A DNA stretch of 37,526 bases from Anaerolineae bacterium (GTDB lineage Bacteria; Chloroflexota; Anaerolineae; Aggregatilineales; UBA3940), in contig JAFGLD010000361.1 of assembly GCA_016928235.1 (NCBI GenBank), forward strand, positions 1 through 37,526, in the 5' to 3' direction. The notes beneath the pieces were generated by a model. It was not told the DNA's origin and ran no database searches. It saw only the letters and a list, made by a program, of their open reading frames with translations. Below are positions 25,787 through 34,060 of this stretch, one piece after another (positions within the stretch are counted from its first letter, which is position 1; each line of letters opens with the position of its first letter). A program made the position numbers and the translations under genes.

Positions 25787-27958
25787 TTGAGCAAGAAATC
25801 TAAGCAAAAATTCTCATCCCGACCCTCATCCACACAAGATGCCCCTACTCCGTTTGCAATGGCTCGACGGGGAGAGAAGGCATTCAAGCGTGAAAACTAC
25901 CCCCTGGCCATCAAAGAATGGGAACAACTGCTGCAAGACGCTACCCTCAAACCATCGCTCAGAAAGACTGTCGAACAAAGTCTGGCGGAAGCCTATTTTC
26001 GACATGGACAAAATATTCTGTTCTCTGATGCAATCCAGGCCTGCAAGCTGATCGAGTCTGCGGCCGGTTTACATCCCAATGATGCCATCTATGCCTATCA
26101 TGCCGGTCTGGCGTTTCACCGGCACAACCTTTTCGACAAAGCAATAGAATGGTACCGTGAAACCCTTCTTAGAAAACCGGATTTTCAACGAGCATACTAT
26201 CCGCTGGCGTTAGCCCTGGCCGAAGGAGGTCAGGATGTGCTGCGAGATCCGGTCTGGAACCATTTAGATGAGGTCCAACGGGCCCGTGTAAAAGGATTGC
26301 CGGGTGACGATCCCATTTCGCAAGGTCTTCTGCATGTTTCCCAGGAAGATTGGAATCAGGCACAAGAGATATTGGCTCAAGTCGTAGCAGAGCCGGGGCC
26401 GCCTCTTGCCAAAGGGTTGGCCTATCATTATCTTGGGGTCATCGCCTTACAGCAAGGGGACGAGCAAAGCGCACTACAGCATTTGCAGCAAGCCAGAAAA
26501 CATGGATTAACGACCGGTGCCTGCGTCCACAACCTGGTCTCTCTTAGCCTCAAGCAGATCGAGCAGATGCTGGCCGATAAAAATATCCGCGCGGCCATGC
26601 CACTGGTCGAATTTCTACGGGAATATGCACCGGACGAGCTGCCTGAAGAGATCGACCATGCCACCCGGTTTATGACGGGATACACCCACGCCATGCAGGG
26701 CAAATGGCAAGAAGCAATAACCTATTGGGAGCCGCTAAGAGAAATCTCCGGCATCCAGGGACTTCACGCCGCCGCCAATGTAGCGGTTGCTTACGAGAAA
26801 TTGGAGGAATGGGAGAAAGCCGCCGATGCCTGGCGCGAATCTACCCACTACCACTCCGGCAAGGAAAATAATTCAGACCAGTTACAACCGGAGCAAATGG
26901 CGCGGCTATGGTCACGCATAGCAGTTTTGTATAAGCAAGCACTGATGCCGGAAGAGGCTATCAAAACCCTCGAAAACGCGCTCCAATATCAGCCCGACGA
27001 TCCGGTACTGCTGCTGGCTATAGCACATTATTATATCAATCAGGAAAGCTACGATTCAGCCAAAAAATGCGTCGAGGAAGTCCTGAGCAACTCGCCTCAA
27101 AACGGTGAAGCACTGATGCTCAAGGCAATGCTGGCCGAGATCAAGCCATCTGGGTTCAAGTTGAGCCACAACAAATCCTTGCCGGGCATCAAAGAATGGG
27201 AGCAAGTCGAGCAGCTCGACGATGAAACCTACGCGCCTATCGCTCGCCAGAGACTCAGTATATTCTACCAGATAGACTACATGCGTCATTGCAATTTTGA
27301 GCGGTATAAGGAGGCAGGCCAGGTAGCACGCAAGTATTTGGAACGTAATCCTCACGATCAACTATGGCGTTCCCAACTCGCTTACGCTTTGGTTGTTGCC
27401 AAAGCCAAGCAAGCAGAGATCGTTCAGGCGATCAGCCAAGTCGATCTTTCTGACACAGATGCGCTGCACCAGCTCGTCGATGCGTGGCATATGGTCAAGA
27501 AACCTGAGGAAGCGCAAGCGTTGCTCGATCAGGTAGAGGCAAGTACCCCTCTGCCGGCTGATTTCTTTATCGGTATAGCCCGGTGTGCTTTTGGCCGACA
27601 CCAACCAAATGTGGCTGAAGCTTACATCGAGGAAGCATTGCAGCGAGCAAAAGATCCCACCGAGATCAAACGCACCAAAACCGACATTGGCCACCTCTAC
27701 TTGGACAACGACAAACAAGAACAGGGTAAAGCCATATGGGAAGCTATTCTCGAAGAAGATCGTTACTTTGGCCCCGCGCTACATGCCATGGCGCTCATTG
27801 CGGTACAAGAAAGTGATTTCAAACTCGCCAGACGTTATCTGAACCTGGCTGAACGATGGGCCAAAGCTAACAAGGATACCGATCTTCTGGAAGACATTCA
27901 GGAAGGTCGCGCCATCATTGCAGAATCGATGTTCCCTTATTTTCGATGGGATTACTAA
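25787..27958 (+). CDS. large TPR-repeat protein
   Basis: A 723-residue cytoplasmic protein made mostly of tetratricopeptide-like helix pairs. Examples are REGAF-like AMARRGEKAFKRENYPLAIK near residue 24, HAGLAFHRHNLFDKAIEWYR, YHYLGVIALQQGDEQSALQH, LENALQYQPDDPVLLLAIAH and the C-terminal LHAMALIAVQESDFKLARRY. There is no signal peptide, membrane helix or enzymatic motif. The basic N-terminus (SKKSKQKFSSRPSS) is probably disordered. The start at TTG 25787 is the first possible codon after an in-frame stop at 25778; the ribosome binding site is poor, and the ATG at 25859 (MARRGEKAF) is a real alternative. It lies 254 bases before the Hsp70 module on the same strand, so a scaffold or co-chaperone role is possible but not shown. 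Confidence 0.85.
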   Translation: MSKKSKQKFSSRPSSTQDAPTPFAMARRGEKAFKRENYPLAIKEWEQLLQDATLKPSLRKTVEQSLAEAYFRHGQNILFSDAIQACKLIESAAGLHPNDAIYAYHAGLAFHRHNLFDKAIEWYRETLLRKPDFQRAYYPLALALAEGGQDVLRDPVWNHLDEVQRARVKGLPGDDPISQGLLHVSQEDWNQAQEILAQVVAEPGPPLAKGLAYHYLGVIALQQGDEQSALQHLQQARKHGLTTGACVHNLVSLSLKQIEQMLADKNIRAAMPLVEFLREYAPDELPEEIDHATRFMTGYTHAMQGKWQEAITYWEPLREISGIQGLHAAANVAVAYEKLEEWEKAADAWRESTHYHSGKENNSDQLQPEQMARLWSRIAVLYKQALMPEEAIKTLENALQYQPDDPVLLLAIAHYYINQESYDSAKKCVEEVLSNSPQNGEALMLKAMLAEIKPSGFKLSHNKSLPGIKEWEQVEQLDDETYAPIARQRLSIFYQIDYMRHCNFERYKEAGQVARKYLERNPHDQLWRSQLAYALVVAKAKQAEIVQAISQVDLSDTDALHQLVDAWHMVKKPEEAQALLDQVEASTPLPADFFIGIARCAFGRHQPNVAEAYIEEALQRAKDPTEIKRTKTDIGHLYLDNDKQEQGKAIWEAILEEDRYFGPALHAMALIAVQESDFKLARRYLNLAERWAKANKDTDLLEDIQEGRAIIAESMFPYFRWDY

Positions 27959-28036
27959 GGAATGGCGGTTACATAACTTTCCCGGTTGAGTTTGAAATAA
28001 GGACTATGGATGGGGTCAGTTAACCCAGTCTCATTT

Positions 28037-28131
28037 TGACAGCTTTGCCATTAGACTTTATCGAAAATAACTGAGTTACACATAAAATAAGCCGGATTCT
28101 ACGCATAGCCTGCCTGCCGCCGATAAAGTCT
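28037..28131 (+). promoter_or_regulatory. promoter-like site and inverted repeat before the Hsp70 module
   Basis: TTGACA (28037-28042) with TATCGA 17 bases on (28060-28065) gives a possible promoter. Overlapping its -10 is AGACTTTATCG (28054-28064), whose exact inverted copy CGATAAAGTCT lies at 28121-28131. The pair may bind a regulator in a loop, or form a stem in transcripts that read through from the TPR gene. It does not match the CIRCE heat-shock operator. Confidence 0.4.
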
Positions 28132-28212
28132 ATTAGAAAAAACCAATGATAACGTCTCATATCGTTGCCCAGATAAGTTTGTGCGCCATGGATAGTATTA
28201 AAGGGACAGTAG

Positions 28213-28605
28213 ATGGAAACCTCTGAACAGAAATCATTGGATCAGCTCTTAAGCCTCGTGCGGCAAGATCTGGTCGATCCTTACGAAATTCTGGGGCTGC
28301 AACAAGGCGCGTCCCTGGAAGCAATCAAAAAAGCTTATTTTGCCAGAGTACGCGAATTTCCGCCGGAGCGCGATCCGGCCGCTTTCAAGCAGATCCGCGC
28401 GGCTTATGAAGCCCTCAAAACACCCGAAGCCAAAGCATCAGCCGATCTCTTTTTGCTCCATCCGCCGCCACCTTATACCCCAAGAACAAACCTGCCTGAC
28501 CCGATCCTCGACTACCAACCAGGCGACTGGCTGGTGCTGGCGCGCGCTTACTCCGATTTGGGAAAGTTAGACTTCCGCAAGGACTATCGGGCGATCAAGA
28601 TATGA
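28213..28605 (+). CDS. J-like protein lacking the HPD motif
   Basis: A 130-residue protein whose first half is a J-domain fold: DPYEILGLQQGASLEAIKKAYFARV (one helix turn to helix II), then AAFKQIRAAYEALKTPEAKA for helix III. The universal HPD tripeptide between the helices is replaced by P50-P51-E52 in REFPPERDP. In known J-proteins HPD is needed to trigger ATP hydrolysis by Hsp70, so this one probably binds rather than activates, or works with a co-evolved Hsp70. The second half is short and proline-rich at first (LLHPPPPYTPRTNLPDP). There is no Gly/Phe region or zinc finger. The start is ATG 28213 with AAGGGA upstream. The stop overlaps the grpE start as ATGA. Confidence 0.85.
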   Translation: METSEQKSLDQLLSLVRQDLVDPYEILGLQQGASLEAIKKAYFARVREFPPERDPAAFKQIRAAYEALKTPEAKASADLFLLHPPPPYTPRTNLPDPILDYQPGDWLVLARAYSDLGKLDFRKDYRAIKI

Positions 28606-29183
28606 ACATCCGTCTCGTTTACGAAGCAATCAGCAACCTGGCTCGCCGGATCGAGGCTATAGGCGATACTGATATTAAACGCCTCTCGCGCGAACAGTAT
28701 AAAACCAACACACTCAATGAGCAGCATCTCGAACAAACAAAAAAAGCACTGGCTCAATCTCAACAAGCACTCGATGAGTTAAAGCATCAGTACGAAGAAC
28801 GAGAAAAACGTGCTCGATTCGAGGTTTTAACCGCTCTATTTCCCGTTCTAGACAGTATCGAGGCAGGCGTTCTCAGTGGAGTCACCCAGATTAAGACCAT
28901 GATGCCCGTTAACCCGGAGGCTGCAAAAACATTAGCAGCCTGGTTAGACGGTCAGCGGTTGCTGCGTGAGCGGCTGTTGGGTATTCTTGCCTCAGAAGGT
29001 ATCCGCCCCCTCAAAGCAAAGGGACAACTATTCGATCCGCATCATCACGTTGCCGTCAAAATAGTTGATAAACCCGACCTGCCAACGGGCCAAATCGTCG
29101 CCGAAGAGCGTCGTGGGTACATTTCAGAAGACACTATTCTACGCTACGCCGAAGTCGTAGTGAACAAACCAACAAAGGAGTAA
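28602..29183 (+). CDS. grpE: GrpE-type nucleotide exchange factor
   Basis: A 193-residue GrpE. The N-terminal half is a long coiled coil (EQHLEQTKKALAQSQQALDE, then EREKRARFEVLTALFPVLDS). The C-terminal head carries the family signature LFDPHHHVAVKIVD and GYISEDTILRYAEVVVNK. GrpE releases ADP from Hsp70. The start ATG overlaps the J-like stop (ATGA), and the gene is followed seven bases later by the Hsp70 gene, so all three are translated together. It departs from housekeeping GrpE in its N-terminus and in having no acidic tail before the coiled coil, as expected for a dedicated paralogue. Confidence 0.9.
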   Translation: MNIRLVYEAISNLARRIEAIGDTDIKRLSREQYKTNTLNEQHLEQTKKALAQSQQALDELKHQYEEREKRARFEVLTALFPVLDSIEAGVLSGVTQIKTMMPVNPEAAKTLAAWLDGQRLLRERLLGILASEGIRPLKAKGQLFDPHHHVAVKIVDKPDLPTGQIVAEERRGYISEDTILRYAEVVVNKPTKE

Positions 29184-29190
29184 AACAACC

Positions 29191-30894
29191 ATGTCCGTTA
29201 TTGGAATCGATCTCGGGACGACCTTTTCGGCAGCCAGTGTCGTCAAGGACGGCCAGCCTGTTATCTTACCGGTCGGAGATCAGCGTATTATGCCTTCTGT
29301 CGTTGGCGTATCGCCGGATGAGCAGTGGCTGGTCGGTCAAAGCGCGCTCAATCAGTGGGTTCTTTACCCTGAAAGCACCGTTCGTTCCATCAAGCGCAAG
29401 ATGGGCAGCAATGAAACCGTATTGCTGGGCGGGAATACCTACAATCCTCAGCAAATATCGGCAATGATCCTGCAAAGGCTCAAGCTGGCCGCAGAGGAAC
29501 ACCTGGGCGAGACCGTCTCACAGGCCGTGATCACCGTGCCCGCCTATTTTTCAGATGCCCAACGTCAGGCAACTCACGATGCCGGCACGATCGCCGGCCT
29601 GGAAGTCATGCGCATCATCAACGAGCCGACGGCGGCGGCGCTGGCCTACGGCCTACAAGGTGGGCACAACGAAGTATCGCTGATCTACGACCTGGGCGGC
29701 GGCACTTTCGACGTATCACTGGTTGAGTTATCCAGCGGCGTGGTCGATGTGCGCGCCAGCCACGGCAACACCCATCTGGGCGGCGACGACTTTGACGAGC
29801 GGCTGGCTGACTGGCTGCGCTCCGAGTTCGAATCGAAACATAAAGTCGATCTGCGCAGCGATAGACAGGCCCTGGCACGCATCCACCAGGCAGCAGAACA
29901 GGCCAAAATCTCCCTGTCCGCAGAGCCGTACGTATGGGTACGCGAAGAATACCTGGCCCAAAAAGACGGTAAGCCAATCCACATGGAGATCGAGGTCAGC
30001 CGGGCCCAGTTTATGACCCTCATCAAAGATCTGCTCGATCTGACTCTGGAATCGGTCAACCGTGTCCTGAAGGACGGGAATACCGAGAAGCCCGATCACA
30101 TCTTGTTAGTCGGCGGCAGCACCTACATTCCTGCTGTCTGGGAAATGCTGGCCAATCGCTTAGGCGTCGCGCCGCGCCAGGATGTCAACCCCTCGGAAGC
30201 AGTCGCGCTGGGCGCCGCCATTCAAGGCGCTATCGTGGCCGGCGACCCCATCGAAGCTATCCTGGTCGATGTAGCCCCCTACTCTCTGGGCATTGCTATC
30301 GCCGATATTACCCCCTTCGGGCTTGTCCCCGGTCGCTTCAAGCGGCTCATTCCGCGCAACAGCACTATTCCGCTCACCCGCAAAGAGGTCTTCTATCCGC
30401 TTCATCCGGACCAAAAGGCAGTGCAGATCGAGGTATATCAGGGTGAGAGTTCACTCGTCAGTGAGAACATCCTGTTAGGCGACTTCCTCTTTGAAGATTT
30501 GAAACCTGTTGAGAAAGATGGTTCGCCTGCTGTCACAGTCCAGTTCGACATCGACGTCAACGGCGTGTTAAACGTACAGGCAGTCGATCGGGGCAGCGGC
30601 AAGGAAGGCGGGATCTCTGTGAAGGCATCCAGCCAACGTCTCAGCCAGGCTGAGCTTGAGGCGGCACGCGACGCTCTACCGGAAATCTCACTGCTGCCCG
30701 ACCTGCCCGAAGAAACAGTTGAGGAAGCCGCCGCCCTTCTCAACCGCGCGGCGCAGCTATCCAAAGGGAAGGATAACGCATCGTTGCAGGATGCCGCCGA
30801 GCGCGTTAGAAATCTGCTGCGGACGGGCGAGCAGGAAGAACTCGAAAATGCGATTGACGATTTGACCGATGAGCTATATGAGGCAGAAGCATAG
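29191..30894 (+). CDS. Hsp70 (DnaK-family) chaperone, short form
   Basis: ATP-driven chaperone of 567 residues. The nucleotide-binding domain is complete: IGIDLGTTFSAASVVKDGQP, VPAYFSDAQRQATHDAG, IINEPTAAALAYGL, YDLGGGTFDVSLVELSSG, GGDDFDERLADW and LVGGSTYIPAVWEML. The substrate-binding domain follows (SLGIAIAD, RNSTIPLTRKEVF, VQFDIDVNGVLNVQAVD). The helical lid ends early at ELYEAEA, about 70 residues shorter than E. coli DnaK and without the disordered acidic tail. The start is ATG 29191 with GGAG upstream. With the HPD-less J-like protein and its own GrpE it forms a compact module that is probably not the main housekeeping DnaK. Confidence 0.92.
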   Translation: MSVIGIDLGTTFSAASVVKDGQPVILPVGDQRIMPSVVGVSPDEQWLVGQSALNQWVLYPESTVRSIKRKMGSNETVLLGGNTYNPQQISAMILQRLKLAAEEHLGETVSQAVITVPAYFSDAQRQATHDAGTIAGLEVMRIINEPTAAALAYGLQGGHNEVSLIYDLGGGTFDVSLVELSSGVVDVRASHGNTHLGGDDFDERLADWLRSEFESKHKVDLRSDRQALARIHQAAEQAKISLSAEPYVWVREEYLAQKDGKPIHMEIEVSRAQFMTLIKDLLDLTLESVNRVLKDGNTEKPDHILLVGGSTYIPAVWEMLANRLGVAPRQDVNPSEAVALGAAIQGAIVAGDPIEAILVDVAPYSLGIAIADITPFGLVPGRFKRLIPRNSTIPLTRKEVFYPLHPDQKAVQIEVYQGESSLVSENILLGDFLFEDLKPVEKDGSPAVTVQFDIDVNGVLNVQAVDRGSGKEGGISVKASSQRLSQAELEAARDALPEISLLPDLPEETVEEAAALLNRAAQLSKGKDNASLQDAAERVRNLLRTGEQEELENAIDDLTDELYEAEA

Positions 30895-30933
30895 CAATCG
30901 CCCGTCAGATGTCAAGTGCCTATTCGAATCATC

Positions 30934-30966
30934 AAACTTCCGAAGTCTTGAAGGCTTCGGAAGTTT
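30934..30966 (+). terminator. strong hairpin after the Hsp70 gene
   Basis: Perfect 12-bp stem AAACTTCCGAAG (30934-30945) and CTTCGGAAGTTT (30955-30966) with a 9-base loop. It has no T-run beyond TTT, so it may act as a weak terminator, an mRNA 3' stabiliser, or a dispersed palindromic unit. Its right arm recurs at 34932-34946. Confidence 0.65.
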
Positions 30967-30987
30967 CCGCTAGTGGAAGAGAGTGCC

Positions 30988-31488
30988 ATGACTGAAACCA
31001 CCTCAAAAGATGTGCTTTTAAACAATCTTCGCACCGCCCATACCAGGCTATATACAGCCATCGATGAACTGACCGAAAACCAGATGACTCTCCCCGGCGT
31101 CGTGGGCGAGTGGTCGATTAAAGACCTGATCGCCCACTTCACTTACTGGGAGCACCGCGCGGCTTTCTTGATCGAATCAGCCATCGATGGTTACCGCGAG
31201 GAAGCCGACATCTGGAAGATAGGCAGTGTAGATGACCAGAACGCGCGGAACTTCGATGACAACAAGACCCGCCCTCTGACCGATGTACTGGCCGACTCAC
31301 ACGCAATGCTTGAAACGCTGCTCTCTCTCATCGAGCGTCTGCCGGAGCAGCACCTGGTCGATCCTTCTCGATTCGGCTGGCCGGGTGACGAGACTCTCGG
31401 CGAGAGGATAGCCGGCGAAACCTTCGGACACATCGAAGAGCATTGGCCCGATCTACAAAGCCGGCTGACCCGGCGAACACGCCGCTGA
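30988..31488 (+). CDS. DinB-like / ClbS-DfsB family protein
   Basis: A 166-residue four-helix-bundle protein of the DinB superfamily, closest in feel to the ClbS/DfsB (DUF1706) group. Evidence: LTENQMTLPGVVGEWSIKDL followed by IAHFTYWEHR in the first half, and GHIEEHW, an HxxxH pair, near the C-terminus. Metal-dependent transferases and a colibactin-resistance hydrolase are known in the superfamily; the activity here cannot be told. An in-frame GTG at 30973 exists, but the ATG at 30988 is better supported. It starts right after the Hsp70 hairpin and is 18 bases from the second FemX-like gene. Confidence 0.75.
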   Translation: MTETTSKDVLLNNLRTAHTRLYTAIDELTENQMTLPGVVGEWSIKDLIAHFTYWEHRAAFLIESAIDGYREEADIWKIGSVDDQNARNFDDNKTRPLTDVLADSHAMLETLLSLIERLPEQHLVDPSRFGWPGDETLGERIAGETFGHIEEHWPDLQSRLTRRTRR

Positions 31489-31506
31489 TCGAGCCGGACA
31501 AACACG

Positions 31507-32616
31507 ATGATCGTACTTCCTTCCACTATCACCGACCGCGCCACGTGGAACGCTACACTGGCGCAAATGCCCTACGCTCATATATTGCAAACCTGGGAAT
31601 GGGGCGATTTCAAGACCGTCACCACCGGCTGGACGGCGGAGCGCATTGCCTACCTGCACCAGGGCGGCGTGGTAGCCATGGCGCAAATCCTCACCCGGCA
31701 GATCGGGCCGCTATCGATTATGTACGTGCCCAAAGGCCCAGCCCTCGATTACACCAACCAGCCGCTGCGCGCCGCTGTGCTCGACGCGCTCAAGCGGCAC
31801 GCGAACCGGAACAATGCCATCTTCCTCAAGATCGACCCGGATGTGGTGACCGGAATCGGCATACCGGGCGCGCCGGGAGCCTTCGATGATCCGACCGGCC
31901 AACAAATCATCGAAGAGTGGAAGGCTGCCGGGCTGCGCTTTTCATACGATCAGGTCCAATTCCGCAATTCAGTCGTCATCGACCTGCGCCACAGCGAAGA
32001 TGAACTGCTGACTGCCATGAAGCAGAAGACACGCTACAACGTCCGGCTGGCCGAAAAGCGCAACGTGACAGTCCGCCCTGGGACACTCGATGACTTCGAC
32101 CTGCTCTACCGGCTCTACGCTGAAACCGCCCGCCGCGACGGGTTCGTCATCCGGCCATTGGACTACTATCGCCAGGCATGGGGAAGCTTCATGCAAGCCG
32201 GAATGGCTCAACCGCTCATCGCCGAGTACAAAGACGAAGCCATCGCGCATGTCATGATCTTCGGCTTCGCCAAACGGGCCTGGTACATCTACGGCGCGTC
32301 GGCGGACGAGGAACGGAAGCACATGCCGACTTATCTGCTCCAATGGGAGGCTATCCGCTGGGCCAAAGCACAGGGCATGGCCGTCTACGATTTCTGGGGC
32401 GCGCCCGACGATTTCTCCAATCCAAACGACCCAATGGCAGGTGTATTCCGCTTCAAAGATGGGTTTGGAGGGATAGTCGCTCGGCGCATTGGTGCGTGGG
32501 ATTACGCGGCAAAACCGCAGTTATATTCCCTTTACACCCGTGTGATGCCCGCCGTGCTGAACGTCATGCGTGGGTTCGGGCGACGGCGGATGCAGCAGGA
32601 AGGACAATCCGATTGA
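31507..32616 (+). CDS. FemAB/FemX-family aminoacyl transferase, second copy
   Basis: A 369-residue paralogue of the 24540 gene. Shared blocks are HILQTWEWGDFK, IMYVPKGPALDYTNQ, MKQKTRYNVRLAEKRNV, AWYIYGASADEERKHMPTYL and QWEAIRWAKAQGMAVYDFWG, then FKDGFGG near the end. As in other FemAB proteins, two GNAT-like lobes flank a central helical part. Its third-position GC is clearly higher than that of the first copy, which hints at a different history. The start is ATG 31507 with a poor ribosome binding site, 18 bases from the DinB-like stop. It probably adds a second residue to a peptidoglycan cross-bridge or acts on another acceptor. Confidence 0.88.
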   Translation: MIVLPSTITDRATWNATLAQMPYAHILQTWEWGDFKTVTTGWTAERIAYLHQGGVVAMAQILTRQIGPLSIMYVPKGPALDYTNQPLRAAVLDALKRHANRNNAIFLKIDPDVVTGIGIPGAPGAFDDPTGQQIIEEWKAAGLRFSYDQVQFRNSVVIDLRHSEDELLTAMKQKTRYNVRLAEKRNVTVRPGTLDDFDLLYRLYAETARRDGFVIRPLDYYRQAWGSFMQAGMAQPLIAEYKDEAIAHVMIFGFAKRAWYIYGASADEERKHMPTYLLQWEAIRWAKAQGMAVYDFWGAPDDFSNPNDPMAGVFRFKDGFGGIVARRIGAWDYAAKPQLYSLYTRVMPAVLNVMRGFGRRRMQQEGQSD

Positions 32617-32692
32617 GCCATGGATTGAACAGCAACGCAGTTCTTCGGGAACTCCGCAAAAAGCTTTTAACCTGGATATCAGGATTTCGAGA

Positions 32693-33277
32693 ATGCCGCA
32701 GAAACCTAACTTCAGCTGGCTTGCTATCTTCAAAAAGCCTGCTTACTTTATGAGCATGCAAACAGGGCCTGCTGCCAACCAGACTATGAGCAACTGGTTA
32801 GCATGGACCGGTTGTCTTGAGCTAGTCAATATCATCTTATATTTGGGATTGCTCCTGCTCCTAAATATGCTATTGCCAAATACAATAGCCGATCTGTCTA
32901 TCATCGGCGCTTTGACAATGAGCATAATCCTTTTACAAGGGGGGTTGTATTGGCTACTCAAGCGTACGCAGTTCTTGACTAGTCTCTCAGCGATGACCCG
33001 CCTGCGTGCAATAAGATGCCTATATGTTCTGAATGTTTTATTGATGGGCCTATTTCCGGCTGTCGTTACAATTCGATTGCTTTTTGGCCATCTGCCAGGC
33101 TTAGGCGATAGCCTCATTGGAATAGGCTATTATCTTTTTGGTCTTGGGGAATTTGTTCACTACTTTTGGTTCAAGATCAATATGCGTCCCAGTGAAATGA
33201 AAAGAATGAGGCATAGACAATTGATACCCGCACGTTTTTTACGAGAATATCGACGCGCGAAACGAGCAGTCAAATGA
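32693..33277 (+). CDS. small multi-pass membrane protein, function unknown
   Basis: A 194-residue protein with about four hydrophobic segments: VNIILYLGLLLLLNMLLP, IGALTMSIILLQGGLYWLL, LYVLNVLLMGLFPAVVTI and a final YYLFGLGEFVHYFWFKI. The C-terminus is strongly basic (RHRQLIPARFLREYRRAKRA), so it probably faces the cytoplasm. The frame is open from 32570, overlapping the FemX-like gene, but the ATG at 32693 with AGGA upstream is preferred. It is more AT-rich than the gene before it. I do not recognise the family. Confidence 0.7.
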   Translation: MPQKPNFSWLAIFKKPAYFMSMQTGPAANQTMSNWLAWTGCLELVNIILYLGLLLLLNMLLPNTIADLSIIGALTMSIILLQGGLYWLLKRTQFLTSLSAMTRLRAIRCLYVLNVLLMGLFPAVVTIRLLFGHLPGLGDSLIGIGYYLFGLGEFVHYFWFKINMRPSEMKRMRHRQLIPARFLREYRRAKRAVK

Positions 33278-33432
33278 ACAGCGTACCAAGATCTGATATT
33301 GCTTTTCAAAATCTTGAGCACTCTTTGGTACATCAAGAAATAAAGAACATGATGTTTCTTGCGAAAGATTGAGAAGCTTTTCCATTGCTGTTTGAGAAGG
33401 CACTATATTAAGCATGAGAGGAGCAGGTAAAA

Positions 33433-34008
33433 GTGGACATCCTGGAAGCAATCGCTGCACGCAGAAGTGTTCGTAAATTCAAGCATGACCCCATACCAGA
33501 AGAGGGTATTCAAACCATCCTGAAAGCAGCCACTCAGGCGCCATCGGGCAAGAACCAGCAGCCATGGCGATTTATAGTCGTGCAAAGCGACAAGCGTGCC
33601 GAGATGGTGAAAGTCATGCGCAAGGGGATGGAGAAGATCAAAGCTCAAGGGAAAGACATCGGCAGCAGCGAAGGTACGGTCAGGGCCATGGAAGAGGCAC
33701 CCGTAACGATCTTCGTTTTCAATCCGCATGGAACAGCACCCTGGCTGGCACATTCGATCGATCAGATGTTTAACGATGTCGTCAATTTGCAATCGATTGG
33801 AGCGGCAATACAGAACATGGCACTGGCAGCACAGGGTCTGGGCATCGGATCGCTATGGATATGTGACGTGTTTAGCGCCTACGAGGAGCTTCGAGAATGG
33901 TTAGATGAGGAAGGTCAGATGGTCGCAGCAATGTCATTTGGTTACGCCGATGAGAGCCCGGAGCCCAGACCACGCAGGCCGGTTAGCGAAGTAGCACGAT
34001 GGGTGTGA
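33433..34008 (+). CDS. nitroreductase-family flavoprotein
   Basis: A 191-residue FMN-dependent NAD(P)H oxidoreductase of the nitroreductase fold. The phosphate/FMN block AARRSVRKFKHDPIP, the loop TQAPSGKNQQPWRFIVV, and the helix AAIQNMALAAQGLGIGSLW are all in place; the C-terminus ends in an arginine-rich PRPRRPVSEVARWV. Members act as homodimers on nitroaromatics, quinones, or in some cases halogenated substrates; the substrate is unknown. The start is GTG 33433 with AGGAG about ten bases upstream. The gene is not tightly linked to either neighbour. Confidence 0.9.
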   Translation: MDILEAIAARRSVRKFKHDPIPEEGIQTILKAATQAPSGKNQQPWRFIVVQSDKRAEMVKVMRKGMEKIKAQGKDIGSSEGTVRAMEEAPVTIFVFNPHGTAPWLAHSIDQMFNDVVNLQSIGAAIQNMALAAQGLGIGSLWICDVFSAYEELREWLDEEGQMVAAMSFGYADESPEPRPRRPVSEVARWV

Positions 34009-34060
34009 GAACTATTACAATCTATCCGGGCATGTCACGCTATAGTTAAGGAACATCCTC

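Noticed and set aside
28213-30894. The housekeeping dnaK-dnaJ-grpE operon
   Set aside because: The J-like protein has no HPD, Gly/Phe region or zinc finger, and the Hsp70 is short, so a specialised module is more likely. A genome-wide check is needed to be certain.
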